NCBI GenBank assembly: GCA_954871525.1
Contig: OX940860.1
Location: forward strand, 55,292,724 to 55,356,723
Direction: 5' to 3'
DNA length: 64,000 nt
Source of the DNA: Parietaria judaica
Taxonomy: Eukaryota > Streptophyta > Magnoliopsida > Rosales > Urticaceae
Numbering within the stretch: position 1 is the first letter of the stretch; each line of letters opens with the position of its first letter. Both the position numbers and the translations under genes were made by a program. The notes beneath the pieces were generated by a model. That model had not been told where the DNA came from, did no database searches, and worked only from the letters and a program-made list of their open reading frames with translations. Shown here one piece after another: positions 56,901-64,000 of this stretch.

Positions 56901-58385
56901 CAACTAAATAAGAAGTTTTGATTTAAAACGGGAATTATAAGATATTCTGCATGAACGTTATTCGAGCAGACGAGTTGTGAGTTATGCCATTCACAATTTC
57001 AAGAGAGGAATTTGTAGTATTATTCCGTCCTTTAAAATGTTAGAATTTCACGTTCCATTTCCAAAAATATCATAAACACATCTTCTATAATTTAGTGGCG
57101 ATTTTGTACGAATTTAACACTTCTGTTGGTTGTTTCACAGAGTTCTAATTTTAAATATTTTTATACATTTTTAAATTAAAATATTTTAATAAATAATAAA
57201 TATGTAAAAAAATCCTGAAGCGGGCACAATAGATTCGATCGCAAAAGACATGGTTGAAACTTGGAAGTAATATCTATTAAAGTGATTATAGTCAAAACAT
57301 AAAAGTTGAACAAACACATGCAATACCAACTCCTACACAGAAAGTGACCATATAAAAGAACATCTTCAACATCAATCTTCTCCACTAAAACCTGTTTCAA
57401 CAGCAAAGAAAGCAAAACAAATTAATAAATAATCAAAATATACACAATGATCCTATATATAAAAGAGTGTGTAGCTAGCTACCTCTTAATTGGCTTGGTC
57501 CGGCCAACGATCTCCGGGATAACAAGCACTGAACTCTAGCTACCTACTTTCAAGGGCAACAAAGGGACAGGCTTGGCACGGTCCGGCCACTGATCGCCAT
57601 CGAAAACGAGCAGTAAACAGTGGTATTTCCTAACTTCGGCGATGAGAAACGGACAGAAGTAGCAATTGGAAACCCCTTCCCACTTTTCTTTCTCAAAAAC
57701 CAGAAAAGATGGCGAATGAGGTAAAGACTAAGACACCCTTGCAGAGTGAGTTCTACGAACTACGAAGTTAACAAACGGAAACGGCTGATGAAGTGTGGGG
57801 CGATCAACTGGCTAAGGAACGGAGGAAGTATGCAATGTATGAAATGGAAGGAATCGAAACCTACAGTTTTGTGTACGAGTATATAAGCAAGGGTGCTATT
57901 TCGCAACTAGTAGTTAGAGTGTATATACATAGTAACTGAAACTAGAAGTGATATATATATATATGTCTAAAGATAACTAGTAATATATAAAGAAATCCTA
58001 GGAGCTAAAGATTGAGGGGTTAACTCGAAAGAATCGATCCTCACAAGAATGCAAGGCTGCCATTACTTCACAAGCATCTTCCCAATCCCGGCAACTAATC
58101 TTCCCTGGCTTCGTGAAGTGTACGAGCCGAATCCATCCACAAAGCACACACCCATCTCGTTGAATGACCACCCACCCTAAACCAAACCCCAACCGTTGAT
58201 CCCGTGCAAATCACCCAGCGACCATCAACCATGAAAACAAACCTTCCTTAGTTCTTTCACTACTACTATTCAAATCTAAAAACGATATCGACAAACAACG
58301 GACCACACACACACACACACACGCTACCCACCGGTATATTTATTCTACACCATCATTTATGTACAGAACCTCTCAACCCCCTTCT
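53909..58385. other. Long AT-rich intergenic region
   Basis: Holds microsatellites: CT at about 55140-55157, AT at 55516-55560 and 57952-57964, CA at about 58302-58321. 55700-56223 has an LTR-like look (ends ..CACATCAACA), but no partner end or duplication was found. 57450-57990 has GC-richer stretches (TTGGTCCGGCCA repeated as ACGGTCCGGCCACTG) without a coherent gene. 58200-58385 is probably the 3'UTR of the next gene (minus strand). The ORF at 57998-58192 has no recognisable domain. Confidence 0.5.
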
Positions 58386-59015
58386 TCATTCGTCATCGTT
58401 GACATCGAGGTTAAGAATGCGACGCAAGGTCTCGGTTGCAGAATCAACAGTGTCGAAGAGGTCTCCAGTGGAAGGCCAAGGGCAACTACGCTCCCTGCTG
58501 GCCGTGGGTGACGCGGGCGCTGACTTAGCAATCGGGTACAACTTGACCAGAGGAGCCGAACCAGAGAGCTCAAGCGACACGGTTCTCATAGGCCGGACAG
58601 AAAACTTTGGGATTGGCAAAGAGCTAGGGGGCGGCGAGTTAGAGTAGGTGGGTCCGGCCCAACGCTCTGAAAACGAGAGCCTCTCAACGGGAAACTCTTC
58701 CCCACAGAACTTCCTCCGGTTAGAATATTTAGCACTGATAGCAATCGGCGCACTCATCGCGGTTGTAATACCAGGGGTTCTCCTCTCGAAGCCCGATGAA
58801 GGCGTTCTGGGGGAAGAACAAACCCGCCTTGCCGCTGGAGTAACGTTCGCTTTCATCGGGGACGGAAGAATCCCTGCCGCGGATTGGAAACTCCGGCAAT
58901 TCATCCCTAGAAAGTCTCTGGACGGCGGAGAGGACCCGAACGCCGCAGGTCCCGGTGACTTGAGCCCGTTACAGTACTGGCTCCTATGCTGCTCTAGTAC
59001 AACAAGAGTCTCCAT
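58386..59015 (-). CDS. Proline-rich SPPPSSLP-motif protein (PNRC-like), 209 aa
   Basis: Single open exon. The start METLVVLEQHRSQY is chosen over an in-frame ATG six codons upstream because this family starts with METLVV. Conserved elements are FGSSPPSRDFLGMNCRSFQS near the N-terminus, AFS-type FSERWAGPTYSNSPPPSSLPIPKF (residues about 120-145), a VSLEL block, KSAPASPTASRE, and a C-terminal amphipathic segment DTVDSATETLRRILNLD. The proline motif and LRRILNL helix resemble the PNRC family, whose animal members bind the DCP1 EVH1 domain and link to mRNA decapping; for the plant protein that role is inference. Mostly disordered composition, no membrane segment or signal peptide. Intact. Confidence 0.82.
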   Translation of the reverse strand: METLVVLEQHRSQYCNGLKSPGPAAFGSSPPSRDFLGMNCRSFQSAAGILPSPMKANVTPAARRVCSSPRTPSSGFERRTPGITTAMSAPIAISAKYSNRRKFCGEEFPVERLSFSERWAGPTYSNSPPPSSLPIPKFSVRPMRTVSLELSGSAPLVKLYPIAKSAPASPTASRERSCPWPSTGDLFDTVDSATETLRRILNLDVNDDE

Positions 59016-59522
59016 TTCAGTCCGATTCCACAACTTGTAGCTATCTCAGTCTCAGATCTCAACACAGAGCGAACAACACTGAAAGGTTTGTAGATCTTCT
59101 CCGCAGAAGAAGATTATCGAGCATGGAAATCACTGTAAGAACACCACAGAGAAAAAACGATGATAAACACACATGCTTCTCCCATTTTCACAGTCGTCGA
59201 TAAGAAGCGAACTTTCACGATTCATCACCATTTCCAATAATAAAAAAATACCTCTACTCTAGAGAGAGCGACGAAGATAGACGGAGATCCGGAGAGAGAT
59301 GGAGAGATCCGTACAGATCCGAGCGAGAGAGAGAGAAACCGTGAAGGTTTTGAAGCAGTCTCAACGGATCTGAAATGGTTCACTGTCGAATTGAATATCT
59401 TGCTCATGTCCCCCACTCCCCAGTAGGTGATGGTGGAAACTCGAAATTGGGCTTCTGATCCTTTCAAATTACAGTTTTACCCACTTTACTTTGTGTCTGT
59501 TATACCCGTAGATACATCGTAT
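59016..59522 (-). promoter_or_regulatory. 5' leader and short promoter of the proline-rich gene
   Basis: Minus-strand CT-rich stretches (TTTCTCTCTCTCTCGCTC near 59320-59338) resemble a plant leader. A small frame (59225-59467) may be an upstream ORF. The Emigrant-like element begins at 59523, about 0.5 kb from the ATG. Confidence 0.4.
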
Positions 59523-60624
59523 AAGTAGAACCTCTATAAATTAATACTCGATAAATTAATAGTCGCGATTAAATAATTTTTTTGTCCGGTCCCGATTTGG
59601 GCTTAACTAGCTAAATTAATGATTTGCTAAATTTATAAAATAATAATTTTTTTAAAAAAAAGTACATAGGTCCCAAGTGATATATAAATTAATAATTCAA
59701 TATAAAAAATTATATAAATGATTATAAAATCACTATAAATAAAATATAACATAAATAACTATGAAATCACATTAAATAAAAAGATAACATTACATCACTA
59801 ACCATGTAGTCTTTTTAAAATATGATTCTATAGTAATTTGTTTCTTCTTGAAATTAATGTCTTCTTGAACTTCATCTTTAATATCATTGGGTGCTTTAAT
59901 ATTTCTGACATAGGTACTCTAATAAAATATTTTTAAATCATAATAGTCTCTCTTGATATTCTTAATATTGTCGATATAATAAATTGAAATAATTTTTTTT
60001 TTTTGTAAAGATGTTTATATGAGGGTTAATAACGGCAAAAATACCCAAAGTTTGGTCAAAGAACCCCTCGTGTACCCAAAGTATAAAAGTGGTGGCAAAA
60101 GTACCCAAAGTCACATTTTGGGAGTTGACCACTCCATTCTCGTAACACAGTTAACTTATCTGTTAACTCTGGCTACGTGGAAAAACGTGGGTTGCTGACA
60201 TAGCAATTTTTGCCACGTGGATGAGCCCACATCAGCCTCATTTACAACAAACCAACGAATTAAACTCCTAATTGGGCTCTTCCACGTGGCAAAAAATTGC
60301 CATGTCAGTAACCTATGTTTGTCCACGTGGCCAGAGTTAACGGGTAAGTTAACTGCGTTACGAGAATGGAGTGGTCAACTCCCCAAATGTAACTTTGGGT
60401 ACTTTTGCCACCACTTTTAAACTTTGGGTACACGATGGGTTCTTTGACCAAAGTTTGGGTATTTTTGACATCATTAACCCTTTATATAACTGTAGCTGAT
60501 TAATACTTGTTTTTCTTCATTAATGTATAGATTAATAAATTATTAATTTATATGTTTATTAATAATCAGATAAGATAATATTTTTTTCCGGTCCCGACAG
60601 TATTAATTTATAAATGTTCTATTG
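59523..60624. mobile_element. Emigrant-like (Tc1/mariner, pogo-type) element
   Basis: The left end AAGTAGAACCTCTATAAATT and right end, read inverted, CAATAGAACATTTATAAATT are inverted repeats extending through AATAC. Both ends carry GTCCGGTCCCGA-type subterminal sequence (near 59585 and 60590). The ACCTCTATAAATTAATA core matches the Arabidopsis Emigrant/Lemi1 terminal repeat, which duplicates TA. No transposase frame. A MULE-type MITE is inserted at 60023-60480; without it the element is about 640 bp. Confidence 0.75.
60023..60480. mobile_element. MULE-type MITE with long inverted repeats, nested
   Basis: The 458-bp element is nearly a perfect palindrome. Left GGGTTAATAACGGCAAAAAT pairs with right ..ATTAACCC, with arms of roughly 200 bp (TACCCAAAG, CACTCCATTCTCGTAAC, GCCACGTGG in both). 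The flanks TTTATATGA (60014-60022) and TTTATATAA (60481-60489) form a 9-bp duplication with one change, which is typical of Mutator-like elements. No coding capacity. Confidence 0.85.
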
Positions 60625-61218
60625 TATATTGTATATGATTAGGATTAAGGACATCTCAATCCACTTATATTTCTTCCAACTTTATCCTAAAAATAAAATC
60701 GAGAATGTAATGTTGAAATTTTTTATATACTCGTGTTATTTTACTAAACAAATGTATGTCCCCAAGTTTCCCATTTAATTTTAAATATGAACATTGCATA
60801 TCACTTTACAATTTAAGCATAAAGTTATTACTAAATATAATTTATCTCAATTAATTTGTTTTAATTTTTCCTAAAATTAACACACAAATGAATATAATTA
60901 TTTTGAAATAGCTAAAAAATCGACCGTTATTGTGAATCGTGATAAAAGAGACAATTTTTTTATATATAAGAATTAAGAACATTAAAAAATATTCAAAAAT
61001 ATTAAGAAATTTAATAAAATAGTAAAACCACTCATGAAATATGAAAAATAATTTTGTATATTTTTACTAAGAGAAAGTGCAGTATAAAATACACCTGTTA
61101 AACGACAATCCCCAACACCTATCCCACGCTGTCCACGTGTCAAACAACAAACACCGCTATATTTGCAACCCAACCGACCTCAACCAAAATCCACAAAGTT
61201 AACTTGCTACCCAAAAAA
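60625..61218. other. AT-rich intergenic, short upstream region of the LEA pseudogene
   Basis: Nothing recognised except ACGTGT-type ABRE-like motifs at 61134-61139 (CCACGTGTC), which would suit a seed-maturation gene promoter. Confidence 0.4.
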
Positions 61219-63360
61219 ATGAGCCAACAACAGCAACCGCAGGGGCCTCCGCCGGCCGAGCAGGATGCGATCAAATATGGAGACGTTTTCAACGTCTCCT
61301 GCGAGCCGGCAAGCAAGGCAATGGCGGCAACGGACGCTGCAGCGATGCAGGCAGGCGCTGTTCGGGGAGGCTCATATCAAGTCATATAGGCGGGCCTGCG
61401 GCGGTGATGGGCAATACCGACCCTGGAGGGAGTCCTTGATCTATAATAAATTTTCAATTTGTAACAATGGCCCCACAATGACAAAAAATATATATATATA
61501 TATATATTTTTTTTTTTTGCATTCATTTTTTTCTTTCTATAATTACGATAGGGCTCCAAAATCGGTTTCGCCTAGAACCCCGACAAACTCAGGGCCGGCC
61601 TTGGTGATTGGGCCCGCGGCAGCGGTCAACGAGCAGTTTGGATTCGTCGGTCAAGGAGGGGCCGGTGACATGGTGCCTGTGGCGTGAGCGCAAGGCGTCA
61701 CTCTCTCGGAGAGAATCGTCGAAGGCGAACGCGTCATAATGGAAGCTGCTGGTGGACAGGTAAAAACTCTTCTCTTCGTATGTTGCCCAAACATTATTTC
61801 AAAAAAAAAAAATTAAAGTTCTTTTTTATGTATATATATATATATATATTTTTAAAAAAATTAGCAAGATAATATGTAAGAGTTTTTGGAATTAAATATC
61901 ATCATTTTTTTTATAAAACGAATAATATAGAAGATTTAAGAGTTAAATTGGGAAAATAATATATTTTCAGGGTTAAATTATTAAATATTATATATATATA
62001 TAATATACACACATATACAGACGAGAGATAGAAATTAATGTGAAAATCTAATTTTTCCATATTAGAGATGTGTTAAATGGGACTCACATAGTACACTAAA
62101 CATTATGAAGTCAAAGTAAAGTAGCGTCGTTAAATTAATTTTTGATAAATTATTAAATTAAATTAAATTTATTTATTTTCGATTACTCAATGTTGATTCA
62201 ATACTAATATTTTAATATTTGATAAATTCATAAATTTAATAGTATTATAAAACTCAAAGGCTCAAAGCTTTAATCTATAGATTATATTATAATTAGAACA
62301 TACATTAATATTGCACTAAGTATTATTTGAAGTCATTAATATTAATTATTAGTGTGTAGGTGTATTCATAGATCTTACATGGAGGCAATATTAATGGCAC
62401 TATTTATTGGCAGAAAAGAAGATATCTAAATATATAAATAGTATATATATGTATACACCTTACGCAGTGTAAGTTCGTAAGGTGTATAGACAAGGCGATC
62501 AACAAAAGCGATGCCGCCGCCATAAGTGCCGCCAAGGTGAGAACGGTCAATGCGAAGCACTCCGGCGGCATTGGTTCAATGGCGGAGGCCGCAGCCACTC
62601 TCAACGCTCGCACCGTGCCTGCCTGACAAGTATAAGACCACCATCTTTGATATCATAGGGGTAACTTTCTAAGTATTTCCATGGAAAATACTAAAGTTAA
62701 GCTGTTTTATTAAACTCGTAAACGTGAAAGGAAATAGGTTTTTACAGATAAATTATCAGTTATTAAAGACTAAATATAATTAACAAAGTGAGATCGTTGT
62801 ACAGGTTTATGATTTCAAAATTGTCACCGGTATATATTGGTTCCTTTTTTCTTTATCTCTCAATGTACCTGTTGATCATAAATCGAAACCGATAACCGGG
62901 ACAAAAGCCCTGTTACAATACATATCGATAACATTCTGGACTTCGTCAAGTAACTAACAACAGTATAATAATTGCATGGTTATATTTATATAAATTATAC
63001 ATATGTATAGGATGCATTAACTTGATGTATTAACTTGGTCTTGTATTAAACTTTATAATAATTGAACTTTAGTCTTGTATATAACCATGCAATTATTATA
63101 CTGGACTTCATTATTATAGTGTGTTTGGTATAGTGGTAACAAGCACATCACTTTAAGACATTAGAGGTCTTGACTTCGAGTCACCGTGAGGGTAAGAGCG
63201 AAATCCAAAGATCTTCATATATATATATATGTTAAAGAAAAAAAAATAAGATGCAATTGCAAAGCTGGCATGGGACAAAGCCGTGACGGCGGAGGATGCA
63301 GCCAAAGTGATCGACGTGGAGATGGACAATAACTGATATGACCACCACTCGTGGCGGCGT
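61219..63360 (+). pseudogene. Decayed seed-maturation (SMP/LEA) gene
   Basis: Exon 1 starts MSQQQQPQGPPPAEQDAIKY followed by GDVFNV, the SMP-family N-terminus, to AAAMQAG. The frame then breaks; GGPAAVMG follows in a shifted frame and stops. 61612-61759 gives AAAVNEQFGFVGQGG, a TGA, then AQGVTLSERIVEGERV and a splice donor GQ|GTAAAA. 62495-62626 encodes INKSDAAAISAAKVRT..GGIGSMAEAAATLNART, the second SMP repeat. 63261-63360 encodes KLAWDKAVTAEDAAKVIDVE..NN, then shifted DMTTTRGGVAAT, the third repeat. SMP proteins are hydrophilic LEA proteins of desiccating seeds. Frameshifts and stops in at least three places show this copy is dead. Confidence 0.8.
63119..63250 (+). mobile_element. tRNA-derived SINE
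   Basis: A box TGGTATAGTGG (63126-63136) and B box GACTTCGAGTC (63172-63182) have tRNA-like spacing. The body ends in (AT)n and an A-rich tail (near 63235-63249). It lies in the last intron-like gap of the LEA pseudogene. A tRNA cloverleaf cannot be completed. Confidence 0.65.
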
Positions 63361-63370
63361 GGCTGCCACT

Positions 63371-63420
63371 AGGGGCGGAGCCAGGATTTTCCCAAGAGGG
63401 GGCGAAAAAAATTAAGCCGG
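63371..63420 (+). mobile_element. hAT-like element terminus
   Basis: AGGGGCGGAGCCAGGATTTT followed by a G-rich then A-rich run. It closely resembles the termini of 22687-23628 (CAGxGGCGGAT.CAG..). The other end is not in the window or is lost. Confidence 0.5.
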
Positions 63421-63959
63421 AATTTTTAGAATATAATTTGATAAATAAAGTATTTTTTATAATTAATTTTTAATAATCGATAAAATATTTAGTGATACAA
63501 TTATACAAAAATTATAACTTAATGTATAATAAAAAGATCTTTATATTAAGAGATGAGTAATAATAGAGATTATAAATATTAAAAACAATGAAGTTGATGG
63601 GAATTGAACTTTGGTCTTATATTAACTTGGTTTGGTTATGATATATTTAATATATATTGATAAAACCAAGGATTAAATTTTCGTCGAAAATCGTCGATTA
63701 TCGGTCTTACCGGTAGTCATCGGTAACTTTTCCATACCAATAGTTATTGTTTTATGACTTTTCGCTCGAAAATTTCAAAAACCGACTAGGTATTTACCAA
63801 CCGATTATTGCCAAATACCATGTAGAATTTGAGTACTGTTCAACCATGGCAATTTTTTATTTTTTTAATCCTGAAAGTTTTTTCGAAGAAAATGAATGAA
63901 TAGTGTAAAATATGGTCCCATGCGCGTATCTTTTACGCCATCTCTCTTTTTAATATATA
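63421..63959. other. AT-rich DNA, probably the body of the hAT-like remnant
   Basis: No gene seen. A run of short inverted ATCGG/CCGAT and TACCGGTAG motifs (63690-63730) suggests decayed transposon sequence. Confidence 0.4.
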
Positions 63960-64000
63960 CTAGTGGACAGCACCGCGCTTTGCGCGGTGGCGATAAAGTA
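63960..64000 (-). mobile_element. Helitron 3' terminus
   Basis: On the minus strand a 7-bp stem hairpin (ACCGCGC/GCGCGGT, 63972-63988) is followed eight bases later by CTAG and then host T, matching the CTRR end and AT insertion rule of Helitrons. The element would extend to the right, outside the window. Confidence 0.6.

Noticed and set aside
57998..58192. 64-residue minus-strand ORF below the proline-rich gene
   Set aside because: No domain, no splice context, and in the likely 3' flank of that gene; not called.
60217..60420. 67-residue ORF
   Set aside because: Falls inside the palindromic MITE arms; non-coding.
63119..63195. tRNA gene
   Set aside because: A and B boxes are present, but no acceptor stem or anticodon arm forms and an A-rich tail follows; called a SINE.

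Overview
The window is plant nuclear DNA, probably from a eudicot. Introns run GT...AG, intergenic DNA is AT-rich, and two host genes belong to plant families: an FCS-like zinc finger (FLZ) gene and a gene for a small proline-rich SPPPSSLP-motif protein. A decayed seed-maturation (SMP/LEA) gene is also present. The species cannot be named from the sequence. Most of the window is nested transposable elements; host genes lie at the edges.

Layout. 1-1.1 kb: the last two exons of an unrecognised gene. 3.2-27 kb: an LTR graveyard. It holds a solo LTR of a Tat-like Ty3/gypsy family (3674-4409, TSD TATAC). It also holds six copies of one large-LTR family (about 2.2-2.8 kb); four are complete solo LTRs with clear or probable target duplications (9454-11672, 12677-14915, 15189-18035, 24258-26969). 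A hAT-type element with an 8-bp TSD lies at 22687-23628. 28.3-39.5 kb: a complete but decayed Tat-like Ty3/gypsy element on the + strand (TSD GTGTG) with gag, protease, RT-RNase H, a second RNase H and integrase, followed by an antisense spliced gene. 41.0-51.8 kb: a young Tat-like element on the - strand (TSD TCAAT, LTRs about 99% identical). It has lost RT, RNase H and the integrase core but keeps gag-protease, the integrase tail, a 44-45 bp minisatellite and a long antisense gene with its own TATA box, introns and poly(A) signals. 52.8-53.9 kb: a three-exon FLZ gene just beyond that element. 58.4-59.0 kb: the proline-rich gene (- strand), with an Emigrant-like mariner element, itself split by a MULE-type MITE, about 0.5 kb upstream of its start codon. 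61.2-63.4 kb: the SMP/LEA pseudogene, containing a SINE and followed by a hAT-like terminus. A Helitron 3' end lies at the right edge.

How the parts fit. In both Tat-like elements the sense genes occupy the 5' half, and an oppositely oriented Transposase_28-type/coiled-coil gene occupies the space between integrase and the 3' LTR. The younger, pol-deleted element must have been copied with enzymes supplied in trans if the deletion preceded insertion. The most notable signals are this antisense spliced gene, hairpins at LTR 5' ends that covary between families, and primer-binding-site sequence embedded inside LTR 3' ends. All family assignments are by reading; no database search was possible.
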